From positions 1 to 64,000 of the forward strand of contig CAKSAN010000011.1 of the NCBI GenBank assembly GCA_934436435.1: a stretch of DNA of 64,000 nt, given 5' to 3'. The position numbers were made by a program, and so were the translations under genes. Position 1 is the stretch's first letter. Every line of letters starts with the position of its first letter. This DNA comes from an uncultured Acetatifactor sp. (GTDB lineage: Bacteria > Bacillota > Clostridia > Lachnospirales > Lachnospiraceae). Shown piece by piece: positions 1 to 8,297 of the stretch. The notes beneath the pieces are model-generated. The model had not been told where the DNA came from. It did no database searches and saw nothing but the letters and a program-made list of their open reading frames with translations.

Positions 1-5
1 AAACG

Positions 6-49
6 AAAACAGCCACACCACAGATAAACACTGGGGTTATGGCTGTTTT
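6..49. terminator. Intrinsic terminator at window edge
   Basis: A 10-bp perfect inverted repeat (AAAACAGCCA at 6-15, TGGCTGTTTT at 40-49) is followed by T-rich sequence on both strands. It probably ends a gene lying left of the window; it could act in both directions. Confidence 0.6.
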
Positions 50-165
50 TGGCTTTATAAAGTGTCAAAGATGGGATATAAACTAGTCTTAGTCTATAGC
101 ATTTGCAGAATGTTTGCAAGTATGCGGGGCTTGACATTTTCCATATTCGCGGATATGGAAAACCG

Positions 166-194
166 TTGACGCGAAGAAAAGACCGTGGTAATAT
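166..194 (+). promoter_or_regulatory. Promoter of small RNA
   Basis: TTGACG (166-171), a 17-bp spacer and TAATAT (189-194) form a near-consensus sigma-A promoter. A 10-bp palindrome (TTTTCCATAT at 137-146, ATATGGAAAA at 153-162) lies just upstream of the -35 box and could bind a regulator. Confidence 0.6.
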
Positions 195-200
195 AAAGGC

Positions 201-293
201 ACAAAAAGAGTGCTACCGTACAGCAACGGTTCGCCTCAGTTTATGGTTCTAAAAAGCAACCTATAACCTTGGTCGGTGGGCGGTTGCTTTTTT
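201..293 (+). ncRNA. Small RNA, resembles a type I antitoxin RNA
   Basis: About 93 nt lie between a good promoter and a strong terminator (AAAAAGCAACC at 251-261, GGTTGCTTTTTT at 282-293) with no reading frame between. A short transcript bounded like this is a non-coding RNA. The bidirectional terminator with GCAACC/GGTTGC arms is, from my recollection, like those shared by holin-like toxin mRNAs and their antisense RNAs in Firmicutes. No toxin gene is present on the opposite strand; a flagellin fragment is there instead. The structure is seen directly; the antitoxin identity is inference. Confidence 0.45.
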
Positions 294-308
294 AGTGTTT
301 ATGTTTCT

Positions 309-1130
309 GTTATTGATGGTATGCTCCAGATGATTCTGAACTGCACCAAGTGCGGAACGCTGGGTGGAAACCTTCTGGATAGCTTCCTTGATAGTATCAA
401 TTGCGCTTAATGCGTTAGTATCGTCAACGCCGTCAACCTTAATGCCCATCTACACCGAGGCTTGCTGCACTCATAGAATCGATTTTAACGCTGATCTGAT
501 TGTTGTCAGTCGCATCAGCGCCTACATGAAGAGTCAATGCCAGAACTCCCTTCAAAGTCTTATCAACTTCTACATCAGCTGCTACAGGTGTTACAAGATT
601 GCCATCCTTATCATACGCCTTCTTGGTAGAATCGGTGTCTACTTCTACTGTTGTTCCATCACTGGTTTTGTAGCCTGTGAAGCATACTTAAAAGTATAAT
701 CGCTGGAACTTCTGTCACCTTTTAACGGATAAGTCTCATTGAACTTGGTGGTCTCAGCGACACGGTCAATTTCAGTAGTCAGCTGATCAATTTCGTTCTG
801 GATGTAGCTTCTGTCATCTTCGGAATTAGTTCTGTTAGCTGCTTTTACAGCCAGTTCATTCATTCTCTGCAGCATATCCTGAACTTCGTTCAGTGCGCCT
901 TCAGCAGTCTGCACTGCAGAGATACCATCTTCTGCATTCAAAGAAGCTTGGGACAGCCCTCTGATCTGCTTTCTCATCTTCTCACTGATGGACAGGCCTG
1001 CTGCGTCATCTGCTGCACGGTTGATCTTGTATCCGGAAGACAGTTTCTCGGTGGATTTTGCCTGAGACGCTGTGGTTAAGCCTAACATTCTGTTAGAGTT
1101 CATTGCTGTTAAGTTGTGTTGTACTACCAT
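309..1130 (-). pseudogene. hag: Flagellin, frameshifted and 3'-truncated
   Basis: The first 160 codons encode a normal flagellin D0/D1 N-terminus (starts [17 protein letters not shown], with the [23 protein letters not shown] signature). The frame shifts near 660, continues as [14 protein letters not shown] in a second frame, shifts again near 450, and resumes as GIKVDGVDDTNALSAIDTIKEA. It breaks off after LEHTINN near 309, so about the last 55 codons, needed for filament assembly and export, are missing. The start has a good GGAGGT site. CsrA is encoded directly upstream, the usual arrangement. The gene cannot make a functional filament; an intact flagellin must lie elsewhere if the cell is motile. 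Confidence 0.88.
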
Positions 1131-1160
1131 AATAATTTACCTCCATGTGTAAAAAATGTT

Positions 1161-1182
1161 GCAGATACATCCGTTTATCTGC
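1161..1182 (-). promoter_or_regulatory. CsrA-binding hairpin in flagellin leader
   Basis: The minus-strand leader holds a 7-bp stem (GCAGATA/TATCTGC) with an 8-nt loop AACGGATG. GGA in a hairpin loop is the classic CsrA recognition element. A second GGA lies in the flagellin Shine-Dalgarno (GGAGGT) some 20 nt downstream, matching the two-site arrangement of Bacillus hag. Confidence 0.65.
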
Positions 1183-1262
1183 GGTGTGTGGTTAATAAGT
1201 TACATTTTCTATAATAAGCGGCCCTAGGATTCCGCATTATTACCAGGTATCAGTTCCCCTTG

Positions 1263-1520
1263 CTACTTGTTCTGTACGATAACGACGTTGGATTTTTTCT
1301 TCTTTGCCACGCCTTCCGGATTCTTATAATATTTTGGAATCGTGGTCAACAGTTCCGGATCCTTGATCCGTTTTTCAATAGCCTTGCTTCGTACGATGTT
1401 CACTTCCTTAGGGGCATCGATCATAATGCGGGTCTGTCCGCCGCTGCTTCCCAAAAATACGATTTTCACATCGTCTCCTATCATCAGGAATTCTTCCTCT
1501 CTTACCGATAATCTCAGCAT
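1263..1520 (-). CDS. csrA: Carbon storage regulator CsrA
   Basis: CsrA is a dimeric RNA-binding protein that represses translation, in Gram-positive bacteria chiefly of flagellin. The 85-residue product starts MLRLSVREEEFLMIGDDVKI and contains the APKEVNIVRSKAI motif with Leu4 and Arg44, the two RNA-contacting residues. It carries a lysine-rich C-terminal extension of about 25 residues beyond the usual 60-residue core. An AGGAGG site lies 7 nt before the ATG. It sits upstream of flagellin, as in many Firmicutes. FliW, its usual antagonist, is not in the window. The target gene next door is broken, while csrA looks intact. Confidence 0.93.
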   Translation of the reverse strand: MLRLSVREEEFLMIGDDVKIVFLGSSGGQTRIMIDAPKEVNIVRSKAIEKRIKDPELLTTIPKYYKNPEGVAKKKKSNVVIVQNK

Positions 1521-1642
1521 GGATCTTCCTCCTTGAACTCAATTTATTTCCTTATAATTTGCTGTGTTTTGGAAATACTTATCGTAAATGTAACAAAAAT
1601 ATAATTGTGTTACCTTTTTTATATTGTTTTATATTGCGCACA

Positions 1643-1680
1643 AAAAATGGCCTCGAATTTTACAATTCGAAGCCATTTTT
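1643..1680. terminator. Terminator between galactanase and csrA
   Basis: A 17-bp stem with one mismatch (arms 1643-1659 and 1664-1680) is flanked by A and T runs, so it can end the galactanase transcript on the minus strand just after its stop and could work in both directions. Confidence 0.8.
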
Positions 1681-1691
1681 CAATGTTTTAT

Positions 1692-4600
1692 TTAATTCAG
1701 GTTCAGTCGCTGTCCCACACGGATCTTGTGAATATCCCGGATTTGCGGGTTTTTGGCTTTTAATTCCGTCAGGGAGATATGGTTGCGTGCCGCAATCGCA
1801 GAAAGGGTATCTCCTGCTTTCACCACATAATCACCACTTGTAAAATATACGGTTTCTCTGGGCTGCGTTGCCGTTACTGTCACCACATAATCACCGCCCT
1901 GCCTCAATGCAAACATAGACTGACCGTTTCTGGTCACCGGGAAAGAGCCACAATATTCTAACTGTTTCTTTTCTGCATTGTAGCGATAGAGATTCGCATA
2001 TTTCCCGTAGTTCTCCGCACCTACATTGACATGAAGGTTCACAGCTACCGGGAATGTGCCGCTGTCTTTTACAGACAACTGCTTTGCAGTCTCCGCATTC
2101 TTGGCTGCCACCACGGCTGCAGGAATGTTCTTCGCACTGCTGTTCACGGTAAGATCGATCTTCTGCAGTGTATTCCATGCAGAGCCTTTCAGATCCTGTC
2201 CGCTGATACTGATTGCCACACCGTTGCCGCTGTGCAATGCCAGGGTCACATTGGATCCCTTAATAGATTGAAGAATCTGCACAGGAACCTGTACCTCTCC
2301 GGTACACACTACATTCATATTTGCGCTGTTTACCTTCGTGTTCTTGGCTATTTCATCCACTTTATTTTGTAAATTACTGTTTACTGTGTTCCAGTCTACT
2401 GCAGGTTCCTGGGCGGAAGCATTGCTGCCGGAAGAGCCGCTGTCCGAAGAACTGCTGTCTGAAGGAGCAGGGGTTGCTGTAGGTTCCGGGGTTGCTACAG
2501 GTTCCGGGCTTGCTGTAGGTATCGGTGTTGCCGAAGGCGCCGGGGTTACCGTAGGTGCAGGAGTTACTGCAGGTTCCAGGGTTGCCGTAGGTGCAGGAGT
2601 CTCTGTAGGTTCCGGGGTTGTCGTAGGTGCCGGGGTCACCACAGGCTCCGGAGTTGTACCGGGTTCCGGGGTCACTTCCCCGGTCTTATACAAGTACATC
2701 TCATCCCATGCTCCCCATGCATTTGCAGAAGCTTTTACACGAATTCCAAAGGTAATCTCTATGTCGTTCTCTGCGATGGTAATATCTTTTATCTCCGGAT
2801 TACTCCAGTTCTGCCAGCCGTTCATTTCCGCAGATGCGGTCTGTTCCTGTCCGTCATAGCTTACATAAATTTCATAAGTATCATCTGTACCGTCGGTATT
2901 TCCCTCGAGGTATCCTCCAAAGGTATATACTCCCGCATCCAGTGTCATCGTCTGTATTACCGTATAGTTCATCTCTGTGTCGGCCCAGAAATGCAGACAA
3001 TAGGTTCCCTTTTTTACATTGCTGCTGTCAGCCTTGATGCCCACTCCATTACCGTCGATGATCCAGGTAGTATCCGCACCATTTTCAAAGCCACCGTTTG
3101 GAAGAATATTTTCGGGACTGATGGTCAGTTTGCAGATTGCCTCATATTCCTTTTCATTCAAGGTCACCACTCCGGTGATCCGGTAATCTCCTGCGCCGTT
3201 TTCCTGTGCGGCTTTGATCTGTTCCGCATTCCATGTTACTTCTCTCTCCGAAGAGGTTCCGTCGGAGTAAGTCACTGTCACTTTCTCCGGAAGGCTTATC
3301 TCCTCTCCCAGTGCTACTTCCGCATTTGCTGTTTTCACAACGCTGATCTTAAGTTCTGTGGTTGCTCCTGTTTTTACATATTTAAAAATATTCAGTGTAT
3401 CCAGAGGATGTCCGGAGAAATCAAACAGTCCCTGATTGTCTACCGCGGAACCACCATACCATTTTCCGGCATCCTTGGCATCGTATTCTCCCGCATAGGA
3501 TGCTGCCCAGCCGGAACCGTACTGCTCCCATGCTGCCCGATTGGCCTGCAATACTTCCTCAGCATTTGCCGCATCGGCATCGTAGACCTGTACCGGAAGC
3601 CATGCGGGTTCCCAGTAGAATACGCCAATTCCGTTGGTAGTATTTGCAATGGTATTAATAACTTCTCTCAGTTCTTTTGCCTGTCCGTAGATGCTGAAAT
3701 CATAAGGCATATCCGAATCATTGTTGCCGTCTCTCACGGTATTGTCATGGCCGTCGCCGTCTTCCAGAGTCGTTGCCCAGGATGTCTCTGCCACCATGAC
3801 TTCTTTATTGTAAGTCTTTGCAATGGTATCCAGCTGGTTCTGCAAATTTTTCAGAGTGCCGTGCCAGTAGGGATAATAGGAAGATGCAAATACATCATAG
3901 TCCACGTTTGCCTCTGCAAGCTTTTTTGCCCATCCCACATAAGTTCCTTTTTCAGGGTTGGCAAAATGCAACGCCGCCTTGATGGGATGGTTATTCTTGT
4001 TTGCTGCTGCATGAACCGCATCACAGCCTGCCGCAAATACCTGTAACATTCCCTCCGACCAGCCGCTCTCTCCGGCGATTCCGTTGTTGGTCTCATTACC
4101 GACCTGTACCATGCCGACATCCACACCACTATCCAACAGGGTCTGGATGCTGCCTTCCGTGAATGCTGTTACTTTTGCCAGTTTTTCCTCCAGGGTCAGT
4201 CCCTGCCATTCCTTGGGTGCCTGCTGCTTATCAGGGTCAGCCCAGAAATCGGAATAATGGAAATCAATCAGTACCCGCATGCCCGCATTTGTGGCCCACT
4301 GTCCGATCTTTACTGCGGTGTCCAGATCGTTATTACCGCCGCCATAGCCGTTTCCGTTTTTATCAAAGGGATTGTTCCATACTCTGATACGGACATAAGT
4401 GATACCGCTCTCTTTCAACAGGTTGAAGAAGCCCTGGTCATCCAGTTCATTTCCTGCAAAATCATAATATTTCACACCGCTGTTTTTCAGAGATACATAG
4501 GAAGATACATCCACACCACCGATGAAATCCTCCGGCAGATTTTCCACACGCTCTACATATATCTGGGCTGCTACAGGATCCGGAATCTCTTCTACTGCTT

Positions 4601-5639
4601 CCTGATGTAAGACCACATCATCCAGATCCATCCAATATCCGGCATTGACTGCACCACTGAATTCTATAGTGAGTTCCGTCTCCTCCGTCAGGGTAAATAC
4701 CTGGGTAGCAACCGTCTGCCATTCATCCCAGCCTGTAGTTGCGGGAAAAGCAAGTTCCGTGTCGTTGATCTTCACTTTCATATCCGTCTGTGCAGCAGCA
4801 CCTTCCAGTCCAAAAGAAAGATAGTATCTTCCGGCCGGTGCCTTTGCAACCGTCTGGCTGATCACCACTTCTGCCGCCTGACTTGTGCTGTTGTTCCACA
4901 GATTCAGCATTTGTGTCGTATTGTTTTTCGCATTTTTATCGTTCTTGGCAATATAGCCGTAGGTTCCGTCTTCACCGCTGTTAAAACTGATTGTCCATGT
5001 ATTGGGAACGGAATCTGTCGTTTCCTCAAAATCTCCGTTATCCAGTAGTCTGGAATCCTTCCACTGGATCACTTCTTCTGAACCTCCTGAAGATGCTGTT
5101 TTCTTCAGCAGAACAAAATTATCAAATCCTCCCCAGAAACTCTGGTTCCGTGTTCCCGATACAGTGATCGTCAGTTCTGTCTGTTCTTCCAGCACAAATT
5201 CCTCGGTCTCACATGTATCCCATACATCCCAGCCATTAGCAGCCTGTACCACCAATACCTGATCTGCCACTGTTACGTTAAGACCGGACGCTATATCTCC
5301 TGCTCCTTCCTGTTGAAATTGCAGCTTATAAGTCCCTTGCTCCACCTCTGCAATCGTCTGACTCATTGTGAACTCTGTGTCACTTTGATCAAATTTAAAA
5401 AAATGATTGGTGCTATCACTCATGTATCCATCATTCGTTACTGTCCAATCGTTTCCGCTGACTGTCCAGCCATTATCGCCATCTTCAAAATCACCGTTCA
5501 CCAGAAGTCCGGTATTCTCCCATGTCCCGCTCTGCTCTTCCGCACGAGCCACGAGACCCTCTACAGAAATCGTACCCAGCAGCAGGGCTGCTGCCAGTAA
5601 GACACTGACTCCTCTCCTGAACTCTCTTTTTCTCATCAT
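1692..5639 (-). CDS. Secreted GH53 endo-beta-1,4-galactanase with LysM anchor
   Basis: Cleaves the beta-1,4-galactan side chains of pectin outside the cell. The 1315-residue product has a signal peptide (MMRKREF then a hydrophobic run), two N-terminal carbohydrate-binding modules (about 42-178 and 197-346), a GH53 catalytic domain (about 358-760; acid Glu516 in VGNE, nucleophile Glu618 in VAETSW), a Big_4-like domain (about 770-842), a third binding module (about 845-987), a Thr/Pro linker (about 990-1060), an unknown domain, and a C-terminal LysM (about 1269-1314). The modules resemble CBM61-type galactan binders, by inference. The ATG at 5637-5639 is preferred because the signal peptide follows it; an ATG 60 nt upstream would add 20 polar residues. 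LysM binds peptidoglycan, so the enzyme is probably wall-attached. Confidence 0.9.
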   Translation of the reverse strand: MMRKREFRRGVSVLLAAALLLGTISVEGLVARAEEQSGTWENTGLLVNGDFEDGDNGWTVSGNDWTVTNDGYMSDSTNHFFKFDQSDTEFTMSQTIAEVEQGTYKLQFQQEGAGDIASGLNVTVADQVLVVQAANGWDVWDTCETEEFVLEEQTELTITVSGTRNQSFWGGFDNFVLLKKTASSGGSEEVIQWKDSRLLDNGDFEETTDSVPNTWTISFNSGEDGTYGYIAKNDKNAKNNTTQMLNLWNNSTSQAAEVVISQTVAKAPAGRYYLSFGLEGAAAQTDMKVKINDTELAFPATTGWDEWQTVATQVFTLTEETELTIEFSGAVNAGYWMDLDDVVLHQEAVEEIPDPVAAQIYVERVENLPEDFIGGVDVSSYVSLKNSGVKYYDFAGNELDDQGFFNLLKESGITYVRIRVWNNPFDKNGNGYGGGNNDLDTAVKIGQWATNAGMRVLIDFHYSDFWADPDKQQAPKEWQGLTLEEKLAKVTAFTEGSIQTLLDSGVDVGMVQVGNETNNGIAGESGWSEGMLQVFAAGCDAVHAAANKNNHPIKAALHFANPEKGTYVGWAKKLAEANVDYDVFASSYYPYWHGTLKNLQNQLDTIAKTYNKEVMVAETSWATTLEDGDGHDNTVRDGNNDSDMPYDFSIYGQAKELREVINTIANTTNGIGVFYWEPAWLPVQVYDADAANAEEVLQANRAAWEQYGSGWAASYAGEYDAKDAGKWYGGSAVDNQGLFDFSGHPLDTLNIFKYVKTGATTELKISVVKTANAEVALGEEISLPEKVTVTYSDGTSSEREVTWNAEQIKAAQENGAGDYRITGVVTLNEKEYEAICKLTISPENILPNGGFENGADTTWIIDGNGVGIKADSSNVKKGTYCLHFWADTEMNYTVIQTMTLDAGVYTFGGYLEGNTDGTDDTYEIYVSYDGQEQTASAEMNGWQNWSNPEIKDITIAENDIEITFGIRVKASANAWGAWDEMYLYKTGEVTPEPGTTPEPVVTPAPTTTPEPTETPAPTATLEPAVTPAPTVTPAPSATPIPTASPEPVATPEPTATPAPSDSSSSDSGSSGSNASAQEPAVDWNTVNSNLQNKVDEIAKNTKVNSANMNVVCTGEVQVPVQILQSIKGSNVTLALHSGNGVAISISGQDLKGSAWNTLQKIDLTVNSSAKNIPAAVVAAKNAETAKQLSVKDSGTFPVAVNLHVNVGAENYGKYANLYRYNAEKKQLEYCGSFPVTRNGQSMFALRQGGDYVVTVTATQPRETVYFTSGDYVVKAGDTLSAIAARNHISLTELKAKNPQIRDIHKIRVGQRLNLN

Positions 5640-5730
5640 ACACCTTCCCTTTCCGCTTTCCGGCCGATGCTCCGCACCGGTCGGAACCGCTATGTTCACT
5701 TAGCATCCTCCCTGTAATGCGCAACTCATT

Positions 5731-5748
5731 TGTGCAACCGTTTGCTCA
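5731..5748. promoter_or_regulatory. LacI-family operator upstream of galactanase
   Basis: On the minus strand TGAGCAAACGGTTGCACA is an imperfect palindrome (7 of 9 half-site positions) with the central CG of LacI/GalR-family operators. It lies 12 bp downstream of the -10 box, where a bound repressor blocks transcription. No LacI-type regulator is encoded in the window. Confidence 0.55.
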
Positions 5749-5759
5749 TCTATGTTTGG

Positions 5760-5787
5760 ATTATATCATGTGGATTTTGTATTTTAA
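5760..5787 (-). promoter_or_regulatory. Galactanase promoter
   Basis: A consensus TATAAT (complement of 5760-5765) is preceded at 16 bp by TTAAAA (5782-5787). Confidence 0.5.
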
Positions 5788-5878
5788 ATTGACAAAAATC
5801 ATAATTTTGCCATTTTATTTTTGTTTGTTTTGCACTATTTTCAACTGGTTTGTTCCTGTTTTTTCTCTCTATGTTTAA

Positions 5879-5914
5879 AAAGGGGCATGCGCAATTTGTT
5901 GCGCATGCCCCTTT
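5879..5914. terminator. Strong bidirectional terminator
   Basis: A perfect 16-bp stem with a 4-nt loop (arms 5879-5894, 5899-5914) lies 15 bp after the nuclease stop codon; the minus strand continues into five Ts. Confidence 0.85.
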
Positions 5915-5928
5915 ACAATCATTTTGCC

Positions 5929-6936
5929 TTAAGGATTGCATTGTTTACAGGGAACATATCCCATATTGATGACATCTTCTCTGTTTCCGATATAGATTTC
6001 TTTATTTTTCTCCTTCGTCTGATCCACGCTGGAGCATGACGGATCATGGAATTTCATGGTGTTGGTATTCAGTACATAAGTAGTGCCCTGCGTCTCCTGG
6101 GGAACAGGAGTCTCCTGTACGATCTGCTGCGTGCTCTCCGGCTGTGGTGTCGGTGTTTCCACAACAACGGGAGCTGCCGCTTCCTGGGATGCCGCGCTGT
6201 TCTCCGCCCAGTTATCTCCGGTAGCATAATCAATCCCGATTCCCGGCTGTACATTGTAGGCAAAGATGCAGAAACAGATTCCTTCTCCGGCATCTTCTAC
6301 GGAATAAGCCTCCATGAGGACACCGTTTGCCAGAAGATTATCCCCTTCGAAGACGGGTGTAACACGGTACAGCACATGATTCCCGGTGGACTTTACATAG
6401 TCCGATACTTTTGTCTCAAAGGGAAGCATTCCCTGGGTGTTCAGGTATCTGGTTCCGGTGATCAGATTTTGCGGGTTTGCATTTTCCGCCGTCAGCATAT
6501 AGGCAATGAGATGACAGCGGTTGTATAAGTATTTTTCGTCCACATTATCGTATTTAACCAGATGCCAGCCGGTGGGTCTTACGGAACCGATCTCCCCCCG
6601 GGGTTCTGTCGGCATCAGATCCTGTCCCACATTGGCATAAGCCACACCACAGCGCCCCAGGCTATCCAGTTCGCTGTAAGTTTCAAAGGATTGCGTGGTC
6701 AGGTCGGCTTCCGTAAAATAGGGTTGGTTACCGTTGACCTCTGTATACGGAGTGCCGGAGTATGCCGGGATCTCCTGCAAATCCGAAGGAATCGTCGCCA
6801 GCGGCTGTGCATAATACGAAGGATCCTGCGAAACAGCCGTACTTCCGGTGTCCCCCGTGAACGCAAAAAGCAGTACCAGCCACAAAAGTCCCTGTGTTAT
6901 CATCCGCCTCGGATTTCTGTTGTGTTTCATCTCCAT
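5929..6936 (-). CDS. Secreted DNA/RNA non-specific endonuclease
   Basis: A secreted or membrane-tethered nuclease of the beta-beta-alpha-metal (EndA/NucA-like) superfamily. An N-terminal hydrophobic segment (about 12-28) serves as signal or anchor. The core at about 60-230 has the motif NRCHLIAYML, whose His142 would be the general base, followed by NPQNLITGTRYLNTQGM with Asn residues placed to hold the metal; the first motif is a variant of the usual DRGH. A Pro/Thr/Gln linker leads to a C-terminal Cys-rich module (about 285-335, DPSCSSV and CKQCNP) of the Ada metal-binding type often attached to such nucleases. Likely role is nutrient scavenging from extracellular nucleic acid. It stands alone between two terminated units. 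Confidence 0.8.
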   Translation of the reverse strand: MEMKHNRNPRRMITQGLLWLVLLFAFTGDTGSTAVSQDPSYYAQPLATIPSDLQEIPAYSGTPYTEVNGNQPYFTEADLTTQSFETYSELDSLGRCGVAYANVGQDLMPTEPRGEIGSVRPTGWHLVKYDNVDEKYLYNRCHLIAYMLTAENANPQNLITGTRYLNTQGMLPFETKVSDYVKSTGNHVLYRVTPVFEGDNLLANGVLMEAYSVEDAGEGICFCIFAYNVQPGIGIDYATGDNWAENSAASQEAAAPVVVETPTPQPESTQQIVQETPVPQETQGTTYVLNTNTMKFHDPSCSSVDQTKEKNKEIYIGNREDVINMGYVPCKQCNP

Positions 6937-6971
6937 AGATTCTAATTACTCCCTTGTAAAATTCTCTGGAA

Positions 6972-6980
6972 ATTATACCA
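6972..6980 (-). promoter_or_regulatory. Extended -10 for nuclease gene
   Basis: TGGTATAAT on the minus strand is an extended -10 element about 35 bp before the nuclease ATG. No good -35 box is visible. The rest of the spacer up to 7185 shows nothing else I can name. Confidence 0.45.
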
Positions 6981-7185
6981 CATTTTTCATATGACCGCTT
7001 TTTTTCATTGACATATTTTTCAAACCTAAAGAATCTGATATTTTGATAATCTGCGCTGCCGGGTTCAAGACTCCGCTGCAGATTATAGAAAAAACTTTTT
7101 TACAATAGTATAGTCTGTTCTTATCTATATTGTGTTTTATTACTGATAAGGAAATGATAATTCCCCTGTAGAAATGATAATGGTG

Positions 7186-7437
7186 CTAGTTCTGCTCCGG
7201 CTTGCGTAGATTCTTTATCTTCTTTTCAAAGAATCTCCAGAGTTCTTCGCCATTCTCACGTAGCTGTACATATTCCTGCGCCCATTGCAGAACCAGCTTT
7301 TCATTCTTCGCAAGCTGCGTAGATATGGGAGTTTCATAAGGCGGTATCCCGCTATCCAAAGTTTCTGCCACTCCCCACATTCTGCAAATCCGCATTGCTG
7401 TTCTGTAGATTTCTTCTTTTTGCGTGTTGCCGCTCAT
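7186..7437 (-). CDS. Hypothetical protein, 83 aa
   Basis: I do not recognise the family. The 83-residue product is mixed alpha-helical by appearance, with a Trp-rich stretch (RMWGV, LQWAQEY, LWRFFEKK) and no signal or membrane segment. It has a convincing AAAGGAG site 9 nt before the ATG, which supports translation. Upstream lies a pair of competing hairpins that may attenuate transcription of this gene. It is one of a run of small genes, toxin-antitoxin genes and fragments between 7 and 11 kb that looks like accessory DNA. Confidence 0.55.
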   Translation of the reverse strand: MSGNTQKEEIYRTAMRICRMWGVAETLDSGIPPYETPISTQLAKNEKLVLQWAQEYVQLRENGEELWRFFEKKIKNLRKPEQN

Positions 7438-7495
7438 CCGTTTTTCTCCTTTGCATCCGTTTTTTCTGATAGTCCACGCCGCCGTCTGATTTCAT

Positions 7496-7587
7496 AAAAA
7501 AACATACATCCGACTTGTTTCCAAAACAAACCCAGATGTATGTTTAAATTTCTTTCTATACTTTCCCAAAGTTGAAACATACATCTG
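7496..7587 (-). promoter_or_regulatory. Attenuator-like leader of the 83-aa gene
   Basis: Three related segments can pair in two exclusive ways on the minus-strand RNA. Segment 1 (complement of 7575-7587) matches segment 2 (within 7524-7545) over 13 bp; segment 2 also pairs with segment 3 (7500-7520) over about 20 bp, and that second hairpin is followed by seven Us. The 2:3 fold is a terminator and the 1:2 fold an antiterminator. No promoter or ligand is identified. Confidence 0.45.
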
Positions 7588-7620
7588 AACCTGATCCCTT
7601 CTTTTCCTGAATTATCAGTC

Positions 7621-7651
7621 AAAAAAAGAGACACAAGTAACTTGATGTCTC
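7621..7651 (-). terminator. Terminator of the 113-aa gene
   Basis: On the minus strand GAGACA-t-CAAG pairs with CTTG-TGTCTC around a 3-nt loop and is followed by seven Ts. Confidence 0.8.
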
Positions 7652-7725
7652 AACCTACTCAGAAATTAGCACACTTTTTCGGTTTTGTCAAGAGGATGGG
7701 CGGTTTTGGGGGAACAGGCTTTTCT

Positions 7726-8067
7726 CTATGCCTGTTCACACTCAATGCGGAAAATATAGTAGCAGGCAAAATTACCGAAGATCTTCCGATCCGCTTCCAG
7801 CTTGCTGATGTCCGGCACGCTCACCCCATTGTTCTGTAGATAACGGAAATAGATACGGACGCTGTCCATAAACCGGTTGTGCTGGCTGGTACGGTAGCTG
7901 TCATTCTCGGCTTTCTCTTCTCTGCTCATTTCACTAAACCGATACCGCATCGTTGCATACTTGTAGGCAAACTCCTTTACATCCGCATACAGTTCTGCGG
8001 CAGTCTCGTCCTTGTCCTTCTGTGCTTCCAGTACCTGATATACTTCCTCAAACTTTTCTAATTCCAT
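7726..8067 (-). CDS. Hypothetical protein, 113 aa
   Basis: Not recognised as a named family. The product is 113 residues, strongly charged and helical in its first 70 residues (MELEKFEEVYQVLEAQKDKDETAAELYADV), then a segment DSVRIYFRYLQNNGVSVPDISKLEADRKIFGNFACYYIFRIECEQA. There is no signal peptide or membrane span. AAAGGAG lies 8 nt before the ATG, and a strong terminator follows 75 bp after the stop, so this is a free-standing small gene. I recall similar unnamed proteins in other Lachnospiraceae, which is weak support that it is real. Confidence 0.65.
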   Translation of the reverse strand: MELEKFEEVYQVLEAQKDKDETAAELYADVKEFAYKYATMRYRFSEMSREEKAENDSYRTSQHNRFMDSVRIYFRYLQNNGVSVPDISKLEADRKIFGNFACYYIFRIECEQA

Positions 8068-8270
8068 GCTGCTTTCTCCTTTCGCTTTCCCTTACTTCTA
8101 TCCTGTATTTTATTATGAATGTTCCGACACAGGATGTCAAACGTTCTTCCCACAACCACTCGTTGGTACAACTGTTTTTTATCGAGCTTTTCTTCTCTGA
8201 TTATCCTTTGGGAAATAATCATATTTGCCACACTCCTTCCAAGTCTCCCACCGGCAGTCCGGCGGACTGC

Positions 8271-8296
8271 AAAAAAGAACCTGCAAAAGCAGGTTC
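8271..8296 (-). terminator. Terminator of toxin-antitoxin operon
   Basis: GAACCTGC/GCAGGTTC (8277-8284, 8289-8296) with a 4-nt loop is followed on the minus strand by six Ts. Confidence 0.85.
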
Positions 8297-8297
8297 C

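Noticed and set aside
2338..4046. Long plus-strand frames opposite the galactanase gene
   Set aside because: They mirror the Thr/Pro linker and other parts of a clear GH53 gene and lack ribosome sites.
7434..7634. A 66-codon minus-strand frame overlapping the start of the 83-aa gene (ATGA overlap)
   Set aside because: It runs through the terminator/antiterminator hairpins, has no family resemblance and no good ribosome site; the overlap with a real start is likely chance.
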